From: Spirosoma aureum
Lineage (GTDB): Bacteria; Bacteroidota; Bacteroidia; Cytophagales; Spirosomataceae
DNA length: 64,000 nt
NCBI RefSeq assembly: GCF_011604685.1
Contig: NZ_CP050063.1
Location: 2,812,501 to 2,876,500, forward strand
Direction: 5' to 3'
A model generated the notes under the pieces. That model did no database searches. It was not told where the DNA came from and was given only the letters and a program-made list of their open reading frames with translations. Within the stretch, counting starts at the first letter, position 1. Every line of letters starts with the position of its first letter. The position numbers and the translations under genes are program-made. Below are positions 26,631-35,123 of this stretch, in pieces.

Positions 26631-27887
26631 ATGGAAAAAATTGTTCGGGTCACAGACCCGGTGGTTTGCAAAACGCTTACTAAAATAGGGTGTGCCAAAG
26701 AGCTGGCGATTGATGCCAACTCTGCCTTTGATGAGTCAATAAAACAGTTTCTGCGCGATTGGATAGAAGATAATTCAGGTTTATCAACTGTCCAGAATCT
26801 GAACAACGAGACTAGTCTTGGGGAGTTCATCGAGAATGGTGCCCTTTATCAGTTCTTTAAACACACAAATAAGGCGTTGGAGCGTTTGCTGGAACAACCA
26901 GCTATTGCTCACCATTTACTCCGGCCCGTTACTGAAGTCTACTTTCAGGAGGATGCATATGAGCCTCTATTTGCCAAATTTGAGCAGCGAATCTACAATC
27001 TGGCCGTACAGCGCGAGCAAGCTGAAATACCATTTCGGTATAGCCCTCCAAGCCGGCAGGGAGTTTACGGCGACACGATCGGACTTGCGGAGATGCATCC
27101 AGATCAGAGAAGAGAAGATATTGGGGTCTATTTCGGAACCCGACGTTCTGATCAGACAGCGCTGACTATTCTGGCTCGACAACTTCGTAGCACCGTTTTG
27201 CCGACTTCATCGCTGCCGGTTCATGTTATTACGGAAGGATATATGGAGGACTCGCTTCGTATGGTTAAAAAGATGACCGAGCGACTACAGGATGACGAGG
27301 TCTCCGATCCGCACTGCTTCGTTATCCAACGACGTCATGCTGCCGACGACCGCCATCTGGGTGCTGCATTGCTGATTATGCATCCTCAACGACCTGACAG
27401 ACCAGAGCGCATTATCTTTTGCGATACGCTGAATCCGTCGGGGATTCCTCCCTGGTGGAATTCGTTCAGGCGAAAAGTAGATGCGGTTTTCCCTCAGCCC
27501 GACGGAGTCGATCCGGTTTCGGCTATTTTGGAGGATGGTGGTGTTAAACTTCAGCGACTTCATGATGGTGTGCCTATACGGCACCAGGACATTGATTGCG
27601 CTTTTTATACGACCTCTATGGTTCGTGCACTAATTCAGATCGCTCAATCCAGGCCAGAGGTAATTTTAGAAGACCCTATAGAGGTTGTGGTAAGCCAAAT
27701 GACGTCCCGAATGACTGACTATTATGCAGCGGCAAACCAGTCTAAAGAGCAGGAAGCTGTTCGGGAAGTTAATGTTCACTGCCGCTGGGAGACAGGCCGG
27801 GAAGCGTTGACCAATATTTTGCTAAGCAGGCTGGCTGAATCGCCCCCGCATCAACCCTATGTTGCTGAGTTGACATTGAATTCCTGA
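26631..27887 (+). CDS. orphan protein with Ulp1/YopJ-like (CE-clan) cysteine-protease features
   Basis: This is a 418-residue soluble protein of no family I can name. The N-terminal 180 residues are helical and featureless. The second half has a suggestive order: His242 in DDRHLGAALLIMHPQ, Asp265 in RIIFCDTLNPSG, Gln319 in VPIRHQDID and Cys323 in DCAFYTTSMVRALIQ. In Ulp1/YopJ-type proteases and acetyltransferases the order is His, Asp/Glu, Gln, Cys, with a DC[GAV]xF-like helix start, as here. The Gln is four residues before Cys rather than the usual six, so the match is imperfect. No signal peptide. It is transcribed alone, flanked by hairpins. Other readings are a different papain-like fold or a non-enzymatic protein. 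Confidence 0.5.
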   Translation: MEKIVRVTDPVVCKTLTKIGCAKELAIDANSAFDESIKQFLRDWIEDNSGLSTVQNLNNETSLGEFIENGALYQFFKHTNKALERLLEQPAIAHHLLRPVTEVYFQEDAYEPLFAKFEQRIYNLAVQREQAEIPFRYSPPSRQGVYGDTIGLAEMHPDQRREDIGVYFGTRRSDQTALTILARQLRSTVLPTSSLPVHVITEGYMEDSLRMVKKMTERLQDDEVSDPHCFVIQRRHAADDRHLGAALLIMHPQRPDRPERIIFCDTLNPSGIPPWWNSFRRKVDAVFPQPDGVDPVSAILEDGGVKLQRLHDGVPIRHQDIDCAFYTTSMVRALIQIAQSRPEVILEDPIEVVVSQMTSRMTDYYAAANQSKEQEAVREVNVHCRWETGREALTNILLSRLAESPPHQPYVAELTLNS

Positions 27888-27924
27888 GGGTGTTTTTCTG
27901 CCACTTACCTACATTCAATAACTC

Positions 27925-27983
27925 GTACACTTGTAAGCCGTGATCGAGCACTGTAAATGCTTGATCACGGCTTACAAGTGTAC
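27925..27983. repeat. 26-bp stem hairpin with 7-nt loop
   Basis: A stem pairs 27925-27950 with 27958-27983, interrupted only by one G/T pair. The outer sequence is GTACACTTGTAAGCCGTGAT. It lies 37 bases after the orphan gene stop and about 146 bases before the small membrane-protein gene. It lacks a T-run, so it may be an mRNA 3'-end structure or an interspersed palindromic repeat, and it does not share the core of copies A and B. Confidence 0.6.
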
Positions 27984-28129
27984 CCAAAAGTCTCCTGGAA
28001 TAGTTCTTCCACTAGTTATTCGTCGATCGCTACCAGTTATAAACCCGGGATTGATTGTCAGGAGTTTATCGGTCAATTTGCCAGGCAAAATAATGGCCTG
28101 CCTCCTGGCTGTTTAATTCAGTCTAAACC

Positions 28130-28414
28130 ATGTATCTCTTTTGGATTTTATGGAGTATCGACGCAATAATCTCTCTGGTTTTTGTCTACTTCTTTTTTGT
28201 TGGCCTGGCCGACGGTACGATTTCATCGTATAATGCGGGAACCTGGGTTTTGATTCTAAGCGGCTTGGCATCGCTTCTGATTGGCAGCTATTGGCTACAG
28301 GTCCAGGACTATGGTGTTCTGGCCAAGATTATTCTGTTGCTACCAGCGGTGCCGTGTTTGTTATATGGCCTGTTCCTGCTTTTGATGTTGAACTCAAAAG
28401 CGAGATGGAATTGA
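28130..28414 (+). CDS. small three-helix membrane protein
   Basis: This 94-residue, highly hydrophobic protein has three predicted helices: about 3-25 (FWILWSIDAIISLVFVYFFF), about 38-57 (GTWVLILSGLASLLIGSYWL) and about 64-88 (LAKIILLLPAVPCLLYGLFL). It has a short charged end. Similar short proteins in Cytophagales are sometimes labelled osmoprotectant transporter permease, but a 94-residue chain has none of the features of such a permease and I would not adopt that name. It converges with the biotin carboxylase gene 32 bases away. Confidence 0.75.
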   Translation: MYLFWILWSIDAIISLVFVYFFFVGLADGTISSYNAGTWVLILSGLASLLIGSYWLQVQDYGVLAKIILLLPAVPCLLYGLFLLLMLNSKARWN

Positions 28415-28445
28415 TGGCATTTTGCTTGGCTACAACACCTGAAAA

Positions 28446-29954
28446 TTACCCCAATCGATTTGCTTTCCACTGGCTTTTTTTCGTGCCAGTTGCCGTACCG
28501 TTTGGCATTGACAGAGTTGCTTTGGGCTTCGTATTTTCCAGCAGGTAGGCGGCAAGAACAGCTGCCAATGTAGATTCGGTTGAATTAGCCGGTGACGCAA
28601 GTTTCTCCGGTGTGAAATACTTACTCACAAAGCCCGTATCGAACTGGCCGGACCGGAACGCTTCGTGTTCCATCACAAACCGACCGAAAGGCAGCGTTGT
28701 CTGAACGCCCGAAATCTGGTATTCATCGATGGCCCGGATCATTTTCTGGATGGCTTCGTCGCGCGAGTCGCCGTAGGTAATGAGTTTGGCAATCATCGGG
28801 TCGTAATAAATAGGAATGGCCATGCCCTGTTCGAAGCCATCGTCTACCCGAACGCCATTGCCCTGTGGCCGAATGTACGTATCGAGCGTACCCACGTCAG
28901 GCAGGAAGTTATTGGCCGGGTCTTCGGCATAAACGCGTACTTCGACCGCATGGCCTTTAATCTGCAGGTCTTCCTGGCGGATGGTCAGCGGTTTGCCCTC
29001 AGCAATATAAATCATCTGCTTCACCAGATCGACACCTGTGATGAGTTCCGTAACGGGATGCTCCACCTGAAGGCGCGTGTTCATCTCCAGAAAATAGAAA
29101 TCGAGCGAATCATTCACGATGAACTCGACGGTTCCGGCGCCGTAATAACCACAGGCACGGGCTACGTCGACAGCGGCCTGGCCCATTGCGTTACGGATTT
29201 CGGGCGTTAGAATAGCCGAAGGTGCTTCTTCTACCACTTTCTGATGACGGCGCTGCACCGAACATTCGCGCTCAAAGAGGTGAATGATATTCCCATGCTG
29301 ATCGCCCAATACCTGAATTTCGACGTGCCGGGGCGAAGTGACGTATTTCTCAATGAATACCGATCCATCGCCAAAGGCCGACAGGGCTTCACTAACCGCA
29401 CGGTCCATCTGCTCATCGAAGTCGGCCTCGCATTCGACCACACGCATGCCTTTTCCGCCCCCGCCTGCACTGGCTTTAATAAGAACCGGATAGCCAATTT
29501 GAGCGGAGATTACTTTGGCCTCATCGCGGTCGGTAATGGCCGACGGGGTTCCCGGAACCATAGGAATATTATAATGGGCTACAGCGGCTTTGGCTGCCAG
29601 TTTACTACCCATAACCTCAATACTTTCGGGCGAAGGCCCAATAAAAAGTAACCCTGCATCGCGGACTATCCGGGAAAAATTCGCATTTTCGGATAAGAAA
29701 CCGTAGCCGGGGTGAATGGCGTCTACGTTTAGTTTCCGGCAAACCTCAATAATCGTATCCGCCTTCAGATAGGATTCGGATGAGGGGGCCGGACCTACAC
29801 AAACCGCTTCGTCGGCATAGCGGACATGCAGGGCATTTCTGTCGGCTTCGGAGTAAATGGCTACCGTTTGAATGCCCATTTCCCGGGCTGTACGCATGAT
29901 TCGTAGGGCAATTTCACCCCGGTTGGCCACTAGAATTTTCTGGATGGTAGGCAT
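28446..29954 (-). CDS. accC: biotin carboxylase (acetyl/propionyl-CoA carboxylase alpha-type subunit)
   Basis: This 502-residue ATP-grasp enzyme carboxylates biotin on a carrier protein. It has the N-terminal KILVANRGEIALRIMRTARE, the glycine-rich loop ASAGGGGKGMRVV, the catalytic region FIEKYVTSPRHVEIQVLGD, EMNTRLQVEHPVTE with the bicarbonate-site residues, and a C-terminal RVYAEDPANNFLPD domain. It is about 50 residues longer than E. coli AccC, with an extra tail (STESTLAAVLAAYLLENTKP and a low-complexity end) seen in stand-alone Bacteroidota biotin carboxylases. No biotin carrier or carboxyltransferase lies next to it. It may therefore serve a propionyl-CoA carboxylase rather than fatty-acid synthesis. 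Confidence 0.92.
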   Translation of the reverse strand: MPTIQKILVANRGEIALRIMRTAREMGIQTVAIYSEADRNALHVRYADEAVCVGPAPSSESYLKADTIIEVCRKLNVDAIHPGYGFLSENANFSRIVRDAGLLFIGPSPESIEVMGSKLAAKAAVAHYNIPMVPGTPSAITDRDEAKVISAQIGYPVLIKASAGGGGKGMRVVECEADFDEQMDRAVSEALSAFGDGSVFIEKYVTSPRHVEIQVLGDQHGNIIHLFERECSVQRRHQKVVEEAPSAILTPEIRNAMGQAAVDVARACGYYGAGTVEFIVNDSLDFYFLEMNTRLQVEHPVTELITGVDLVKQMIYIAEGKPLTIRQEDLQIKGHAVEVRVYAEDPANNFLPDVGTLDTYIRPQGNGVRVDDGFEQGMAIPIYYDPMIAKLITYGDSRDEAIQKMIRAIDEYQISGVQTTLPFGRFVMEHEAFRSGQFDTGFVSKYFTPEKLASPANSTESTLAAVLAAYLLENTKPKATLSMPNGTATGTKKSQWKANRLG

Positions 29955-30096
29955 AAAGGATGTAGGGTAATGGAGTCTGGACGATGGATTTTTGGCTGTA
30001 ATTGATTGGCTACAATACAGCGTCTATTGTCCAGGATCTTCCCAAATTAAAGCAATTGTAACAAAACGATTATAAAACTGAATTTTCGGGGATGAA

Positions 30097-30127
30097 TTTG
30101 TACTCCCAAAAGTTAAGCGTATTTTTG
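30097..30127 (+). promoter_or_regulatory. Bacteroidetes-type sigma-A promoter of the palmitoyltransferase gene
   Basis: TTTG at 30097-30100, then 19 bases, then TATTTTTG at 30120-30127 match the -33 TTTG and -7 TAnnTTTG boxes of Bacteroidota housekeeping promoters at every position. The start codon is 50 bases downstream. This is the clearest promoter in the window. Confidence 0.75.
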
Positions 30128-30177
30128 CACTTACCGCGTAAAAAAGAAGGGATTAGCCCATTAAACAATAAAAAAAA

Positions 30178-31482
30178 GTGGATTTATTTGAGAAACTGCG
30201 CACCAATCTAGGCCCAATCGGCTCGCCATCCCGCGAGTTCAATGGCCACCATTATTTCGCGTTCCCCAAACTTGAAGGCGAACTTGGTCCCCATATGCGC
30301 TTCCAGGGCAAGGATATGCTCAACTGGAGCCTGAACAACTACCTGGGGCTGGCTAACCACCCCGAGGTTCGTAAGGCCGATGCGGAAGCTGCTGAAAAAT
30401 GGGGGTTGGCTTACCCGATGGGTGCCCGGATGATGTCGGGTAACAGCGATCTCCACGAACAGTTCGAAAAAGAACTGGCCCAGTTTGTTGGAAAAGAAGA
30501 TTCGTTCCTGCTTAACTACGGTTATCAGGGAGTTATGTCGGCTATTGAAGCTGTTGTTGATCACCGCGACGTGATCGTTTACGACGCCGAGTGCCATGCT
30601 TGCCTCATTGATGGTATCCGGCTTCACAAAGCCAAGATGGGCGAGTATTACAAGTTTAACCATAATGACATGGCCAGCCTGGAGAAAAACCTCCAGCGGG
30701 CTACCAAAAAAGCGGCTGAGAAAGGCGGCAGTATTCTGGTCATCACGGAAGGCGTGTTCGGTATGTCGGGTAAAGTGGGTAGCCTTGACAAGATTGTAGC
30801 ACTCAAAAAATCGTATAATTTCCGTTTGCTGGTCGACGATGCGCACGGCTTCGGTACGATGGGTGCAACCGGCGCGGGCGTTGGCGAAATGCTCGACTGC
30901 CAGGATGGTATCGATCTGTACTTTTCGACGTTCGCGAAATCGATGGCGGCTATTGGCGCGTTCATCGCGGGCGATCACGACATCATCATGTACCTCAAGT
31001 ACAACATGCGGTCGCAGACGTACGCCAAAGCCTTACCGATGCCTTATGTGGTGGGTGGTCTGAAACGACTCGAAATGATCCGGAACTCGTCGGAGTTCCG
31101 CGAAAAGCTCTGGACAAATGTGCGGGCGTTACAAAACGGTCTGCGCGAACGTGGGTTCGACATTGGCGATACGCAATCGCCGGTAACCCCCGTGTTGTTA
31201 CAGAATGTGAAGGGAGGGATTCCTGAAATTACCGCTCTGATCCGTGACTTGCGGGAGAATCATGGGATCTTCTGCTCAATTGTTGTTTATCCGGTAGTGC
31301 CGAAAGAGATCGTTATGCTACGCATCATTCCGACGGCTGCCCATACGCTCGACGATGTACAGTATACGCTCGAAGCCTTCTCGGCAGTAGCTGAAAAGCT
31401 GGCTAAAGGCGAATACCAGCAAAAAACGACCCAAATTGCTCCAGAAACCCTGGAAGTATCGGCTGAAGCAGCCACTGAGTAG
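30178..31482 (+). CDS. spt: serine palmitoyltransferase-type aminotransferase
   Basis: This 434-residue PLP enzyme belongs to the alpha-oxoamine synthase family. Key pieces are LNWSLNNYLGLANHPEV, GARMMSGNSDLHEQFE, VYDAECHACLIDG, the PLP ring and Asp site VDDAHGFGTMGATGAG, and the Schiff-base Lys254 in YFSTFAKSMAAIGAF. In Bacteroidota this branch makes 3-ketosphinganine from serine and acyl-CoA, the first step of sphingolipid synthesis. KBL and BioF are the close alternatives. The start is GTG at 30178. A strong promoter precedes it and an Hc1 gene follows. The long Glu/Thr tail is not part of the conserved enzyme. Confidence 0.88.
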   Translation: MDLFEKLRTNLGPIGSPSREFNGHHYFAFPKLEGELGPHMRFQGKDMLNWSLNNYLGLANHPEVRKADAEAAEKWGLAYPMGARMMSGNSDLHEQFEKELAQFVGKEDSFLLNYGYQGVMSAIEAVVDHRDVIVYDAECHACLIDGIRLHKAKMGEYYKFNHNDMASLEKNLQRATKKAAEKGGSILVITEGVFGMSGKVGSLDKIVALKKSYNFRLLVDDAHGFGTMGATGAGVGEMLDCQDGIDLYFSTFAKSMAAIGAFIAGDHDIIMYLKYNMRSQTYAKALPMPYVVGGLKRLEMIRNSSEFREKLWTNVRALQNGLRERGFDIGDTQSPVTPVLLQNVKGGIPEITALIRDLRENHGIFCSIVVYPVVPKEIVMLRIIPTAAHTLDDVQYTLEAFSAVAEKLAKGEYQQKTTQIAPETLEVSAEAATE

Positions 31483-31625
31483 GGTTTTCGTCAAAAAGTT
31501 GCATTTTTTTGTTATTTTTTTGGCTAAGCTATTGCGCTGTATGGGAGAATGACTAAATTTCAGCCGAAAACCGCGTTTTTAGCGGAATTTGGGCATTTTT
31601 CACACTTAAACCCATACATATCGAT

Positions 31626-31811
31626 ATGGCTCGCTTCGATGAAGTAAAAAATCTGGTTATGTCGCTGGAAGGCGATTTTGAAAAGTTCTACGAGAAGAAT
31701 AACCAGGCTGCCGGTACTCGTGTTCGGAAAGGGATGCAGGATTTGAAGACGCTGGCGCAAGCCATTCGTTCGGAAGTTCAGGACACCAAGAACAATGCTG
31801 AAAAAGCATAG
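31626..31811 (+). CDS. histone H1-like protein Hc1
   Basis: This 61-residue protein reads MARFDEVKNLVMSLEGDFEK, then FYEKNNQAAGTRVRKGMQDL, then KTLAQAIRSEVQDTKN. It corresponds to the N-terminal helical part of Hc1-type histone H1-like proteins that Bacteroidota keep as a short nucleoid protein. It lacks the long Lys/Ala tail of chlamydial Hc1, so net charge is modest. It probably binds DNA or bridges nucleoid proteins. It is transcribed in the direction of the palmitoyltransferase gene and ends at a bidirectional terminator. Confidence 0.88.
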   Translation: MARFDEVKNLVMSLEGDFEKFYEKNNQAAGTRVRKGMQDLKTLAQAIRSEVQDTKNNAEKA

Positions 31812-31831
31812 TCGGGTCTCTTTGCGAACAT

Positions 31832-31871
31832 AAAACTCCCTCGTCAGGCATGGATCTGGCGAGGGAGTTTT
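31832..31871. terminator. bidirectional terminator between hc1 and the MaoC gene
   Basis: AAAACTCCCTCGTCAG pairs with CTGGCGAGGGAGTTTT (one G/T pair, loop of 8). It is A-rich before and T-rich after, so it can act for both convergent genes. Confidence 0.88.
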
Positions 31872-31884
31872 GTTTGATCGATCA

Positions 31885-32301
31885 CTACAAGATTTTTTCG
31901 CGGTGCATCAGGGTCGCGATTCCGCGGATCGTCACTTTTTTGGTCTGAACATCGCGAATCTCACCTAAAATCTGGGCTGTATGTTTGGCTGCATCAATCG
32001 CCTGTACCGTAAATGTGGCTTCGTAGTCGGTATCAACGAACATAGGACGCAGAAACTCCAGGGTCTGGCTCAGATAGACCGATCCATAGCCCGGAAATTC
32101 GGTGCCGAGTACTTTGGTGAATACACTTGCTCCGAGCATACCATGAATAATGGGCCGTTTGAAAGGCGTTGTCGCGGCAAAGTCAGCGTCGAGGTGAAGC
32201 GGATTATTATCGCCCGTAACTCGGGCAAAATCAACTACCTCGGCTTGCGAAAACCGGAAAGCATACTGATGAACGGCGTTTAGTGCGAATTCTGGAATCA
32301 T
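31885..32301 (-). CDS. MaoC-type (R)-hydratase domain protein
   Basis: This 138-residue single hot-dog domain has the hydratase-2 signature. The catalytic Asp and His sit in FARVTGDNNPLHLDADFA, followed by PFKRPIIHGML. It likely hydrates (R)-enoyl-CoA or enoyl-ACP in the cytosol. The start at 32301 (MIPEFALNAVHQYAF) is chosen because the longer version (to 32343) reads into the intergenic hairpin repeat. Divergent from an acyltransferase gene. No phaC or fatty-acid gene is adjacent, so the pathway is not defined. Confidence 0.88.
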   Translation of the reverse strand: MIPEFALNAVHQYAFRFSQAEVVDFARVTGDNNPLHLDADFAATTPFKRPIIHGMLGASVFTKVLGTEFPGYGSVYLSQTLEFLRPMFVDTDYEATFTVQAIDAAKHTAQILGEIRDVQTKKVTIRGIATLMHREKIL

Positions 32302-32319
32302 AATGAGTAATGAATATGA

Positions 32320-32409
32320 GACTTTGGCTAGTAGCCGTGCCACGGTTGCAAGTGATGCGCAAACAAACCACCGTCCGCGGTTGCGGTGGCACGGCTACTA
32401 GCCAAAGTC
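32320..32409. repeat. long hairpin repeat, copy B
   Basis: A perfect 24-bp outer stem (32320-32343 with 32386-32409) encloses a 42-nt loop that itself pairs partly. Blocks are GACTTT, then GGCTAGT, then AGCCGTGCCACGGTT, with the right arm ending AAAGTCCTGG. The inner core and outer end match copy A at 22678-22761, while the 7-bp middle differs yet still pairs. It sits in the divergent gap between the MaoC and acyltransferase genes, so it may affect both promoters. Confidence 0.75.
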
Positions 32410-32505
32410 CTGGAATAATGAACAAAAGTCGGTAAAATTCGGGATGTACCTCTAAATCATTCACCATTTATCATTCATTATTCTCCCGTACCTTCGCGGA
32501 TAATT

Positions 32506-33747
32506 ATGCTTAAAAATCTGTTTTCCCTCGATACATCCCAGACGAAGCGTGTATTTGGGTTAGATGTCATGCGGGCCATTGCGATCCTGGTTGTAGTCGA
32601 CGCCCATGCGCGGGTGGCTCTGGGTGACTACTATAGTGGCGCATTCTGGCACCAACTTATCCCCGATGGCGTTGAGCTTTTCTTTGTATTAAGCGGCTTT
32701 TTAATCGGCGGTATTCTGATTCGATCCTACGAAAAAAAAGGCCGTTTCGATGGTGATCTGCTCCTTAATTTTTGGACGCGCCGGTGGTTTCGTACCTTAC
32801 CCAATTACTACCTGGTTCTGGGTGGGTTAATTGCTATTACGCTGCTGCGCGCGTGGCGCAGTGGCCTACACCATACATTGCCCGCCAAAGGGATACTGAT
32901 CAAGTATTTCTTCTTCCTTCAAAATTTTGCCAGTTTCGTTCCTGATTTTTTCCCTGAAACATGGAGTCTGGCCATTGAAGAGTGGTCCTATATCACTTTG
33001 CCGCTGGTATTGTGGATCATGCACCTGGTGTTGCCTGCCCGTTGGCCACGTCAGCGCATTGTGCTGGCAACGATCCTGTTTGTGATAGTCGGAACAAATC
33101 TGTATCGCTTCATTACGGCATTGCAGGTGCCTATTTCGGCAGGTGAACTGGGCTATCGGGGCATCGTTCTGGCCCGGCTGGATGCGATCTCATACGGTGT
33201 ACTGGCCGCTTATGCCAAGCAGTATTTTCCAACTCAGTGGACTAGTCAGCAAGTCCGGCAACGACTGCTTATCGTCGGCATTATTTTGACGGTGCTGGCC
33301 GCTTTTTCAGCGTCTATCTATATTCTGCGGTTCTATGTTGTATCGGGCATTTACCCTGCCTACGTTTTCTACAAGCGAACATTTTATTTCCCATTCATTG
33401 GGCTGAGTATGGCTCTGGTAATGCCGTATATGGATGGATGGCGGATGGCTGGTGGTGGCTGGGCGCGTTTCGGCATTGCTCGTGCCATTACGCACATTAG
33501 CCTGATTTCGTATTCCATGTATCTGCTGAATCTGACGCCCATTATGATGACGGTAATTGAGCATTTCCCAACTACGTCACTTACTGTCGGCTGGTTGAAA
33601 GTGGCAATTTTCTGGGTACTGGTCGTGGGATTATCGACGCTGTTGTTCAAGTATTTTGAAAAACCCGTCACCGAGCTACGCGATCGGATATCGAAGAAAG
33701 AACCTACTTTGTTGACTGAGCGAAAAGGAGAACGGGTAAATGAGTGA
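32506..33747 (+). CDS. acyltransferase 3 family membrane protein
   Basis: This 413-residue OafA/YrhL-type integral membrane acyltransferase begins GLDVMRAIAILVVVDAHARV, the family's conserved first helix with a catalytic-type His. It continues GVELFFVLSGFLIGGILIRS, RRWFRTLPNYYLVL and WSLAIEEWSYITLPLVLWIM. About ten membrane helices are predicted. Members O-acetylate LPS, exopolysaccharide or other glycans in the cell envelope. The target is unknown; no glycan cluster is next to it. A possible -7 box (TACCTTCG at 32489-32496) lies just 10 bases before the start, too close to be the main promoter. Confidence 0.9.
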   Translation: MLKNLFSLDTSQTKRVFGLDVMRAIAILVVVDAHARVALGDYYSGAFWHQLIPDGVELFFVLSGFLIGGILIRSYEKKGRFDGDLLLNFWTRRWFRTLPNYYLVLGGLIAITLLRAWRSGLHHTLPAKGILIKYFFFLQNFASFVPDFFPETWSLAIEEWSYITLPLVLWIMHLVLPARWPRQRIVLATILFVIVGTNLYRFITALQVPISAGELGYRGIVLARLDAISYGVLAAYAKQYFPTQWTSQQVRQRLLIVGIILTVLAAFSASIYILRFYVVSGIYPAYVFYKRTFYFPFIGLSMALVMPYMDGWRMAGGGWARFGIARAITHISLISYSMYLLNLTPIMMTVIEHFPTTSLTVGWLKVAIFWVLVVGLSTLLFKYFEKPVTELRDRISKKEPTLLTERKGERVNE

Positions 33748-33764
33748 GTTACCTCCTGCCATTT

Positions 33765-34208
33765 TTAGCTCGTATGATCGCTGACTATAATCCAGCGTTT
33801 TTTGATTTTACGCCATAGTAATGTAAAATGACCGCCCTTGTCGCCGATCTTAGGCCGGTTTAGGTGCCAGCGGCCAATGACGTAAGCAACGTTGGGGGCC
33901 GGAAAATCCATTTGCAGGATGTCGAACTTAAGTGTTCCCATTGAGTCCCGGTCAGGATAACGTTTTTTATAATTGGCCAGCGTAGCCGTATAGCCATAAG
34001 TGATGCCTGTTTGGCTGACAAAAGTAAGCGAGTCAGAAGGCCAGTAGGCGCTCATAAACCGATCAATGCGTCCGGCATTCCAGTCATTGGTCTGTTGCTT
34101 AAGCGCCAGTAGAATCGCTCTCCGGTCGGTAGCCTGTTGACTGAAAGCGGGTAACGTGACTAAACTGAGTAAGGTAAGAATGAAGAATTGCTTTATCGTT
34201 GACTGCAT
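33765..34208 (-). CDS. exported NTF2/SnoaL-like (DUF4440-type) protein
   Basis: This 147-residue protein has signal peptide MQSTIKQFFILTLLSLVTLP, cleaved after AFSQQ. The longer start (34262) is rejected because it would hide the signal. The mature part is one NTF2-like fold: RRAILLALKQQTNDWNAGRI, DRFMSAYWPSDSLTFVS, and a last strand KKRWIIVSDHTS. Such single-domain proteins are usually annotated DUF4440 or SnoaL-like with no known substrate. It converges with the acyltransferase gene. Confidence 0.85.
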   Translation of the reverse strand: MQSTIKQFFILTLLSLVTLPAFSQQATDRRAILLALKQQTNDWNAGRIDRFMSAYWPSDSLTFVSQTGITYGYTATLANYKKRYPDRDSMGTLKFDILQMDFPAPNVAYVIGRWHLNRPKIGDKGGHFTLLWRKIKKRWIIVSDHTS

Positions 34209-34331
34209 TTTTCGCAAGACCTGAGCAGGAGAGTAGTAAATAGAAAGACTACGATTTATCATAATTGATCGTTGAGTAGAATTTATTCAATCATAATACC
34301 TTACACTTTGTTTATTGTTTATTTCTAGGTC

Positions 34332-35069
34332 ATGCGATTACAGGACAAAGTTGCTATTATCACGGGCGGGGCTCGGGGTATTGGCCAGGGAGCTGTTGAC
34401 TTATTCTGCCGTGAAGGAGCCACCGTCATTATCTGGGACTTGCTCGACGAAGGCGAGGTAACAGCCCAATCGATGCAAAATCAGGGTTTTCGTGCTGATT
34501 TTATGAAAGTCAGCACGACCGATGTACCCGGTATTGAAGCGGCTGCCCGTGAGGTATTTGACCGATATGGCCGCATCGACATTCTAATCAATAATGCCGG
34601 TATTACGCGCGACAAAACCCTGCTCAAAATGTCATTTGCTGAATGGCAACAGGTTATTGATGTGAATCTGACGGGTGTATTCAATTGTACGAAAGTCATT
34701 GCGCCCTATATGGTCGAGCAGCAATATGGTCGGATCATCTGCACATCGTCTATAAACGGCGTTCACGGAGCTTTTGGCCAGACGAACTATGCGGCTGCCA
34801 AAGCCGGAATTATTGGTATGGTTCGGTCGTGGGCGAAAGAACTCGGCCCGAAAGGCATCACGGCCAATGCCGTTGCGCCGGGCTACATCCGAACACCGAT
34901 GACAGAGGCCATGCCAGAAGAGGTTAAAAAACAGGCTGTGTCCACAATTCCTGTTCGGCGTATCGGTGAACCACAGGATATTGCCTATGCTTATTTGTAT
35001 CTGGCATCAGACGAAGCTTCATTTGTGAATGGGCATGTTCTGGCCGTTAATGGTGGGCAAGCTCTGTAA
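34332..35069 (+). CDS. fabG: 3-oxoacyl-ACP reductase-type SDR
   Basis: This 245-residue classical short-chain dehydrogenase has NADP-binding ITGGARGIGQGAV, the structural motif NNAG (INNAGITRDKTLLKM, characteristic of FabG), the catalytic Ser (ICTSSINGV) and YAAAK in TNYAAAKAGIIGMVRS. The ending FVNGHVLAVNGGQAL is FabG-like. The role is reduction of beta-ketoacyl thioesters in fatty-acid or polyhydroxyalkanoate-like synthesis. The closest acyl genes are the MaoC hydratase 2 kb away, so it could also be a specialised paralog. Divergent from the NTF2-like gene. Confidence 0.88.
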   Translation: MRLQDKVAIITGGARGIGQGAVDLFCREGATVIIWDLLDEGEVTAQSMQNQGFRADFMKVSTTDVPGIEAAAREVFDRYGRIDILINNAGITRDKTLLKMSFAEWQQVIDVNLTGVFNCTKVIAPYMVEQQYGRIICTSSINGVHGAFGQTNYAAAKAGIIGMVRSWAKELGPKGITANAVAPGYIRTPMTEAMPEEVKKQAVSTIPVRRIGEPQDIAYAYLYLASDEASFVNGHVLAVNGGQAL

Positions 35070-35123
35070 GACCGAATCCTACAAACTGATTACCTTTACG
35101 GAAGGATTCAGCATGACGCACCT

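Noticed and set aside
28130..28414. osmoprotectant transporter permease annotation
   Set aside because: A 94-residue three-helix protein lacks the length and the coupling motif of such permeases; kept as a small membrane protein of unknown role.
28665..29210. 181-residue open frame antisense to the biotin carboxylase
   Set aside because: It overlaps ATP-grasp catalytic motifs and has no ribosome site or family likeness.
30208..30978. 256-residue open frame antisense to the palmitoyltransferase gene
   Set aside because: It lies wholly across conserved enzyme motifs on the other strand and reads as composition-driven sequence with no recognisable domain.
32302..32343. longer N-terminus for the MaoC-type protein
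   Set aside because: The added residues are encoded by spacer and the left arm of a repeat hairpin and are not part of the hot-dog domain.
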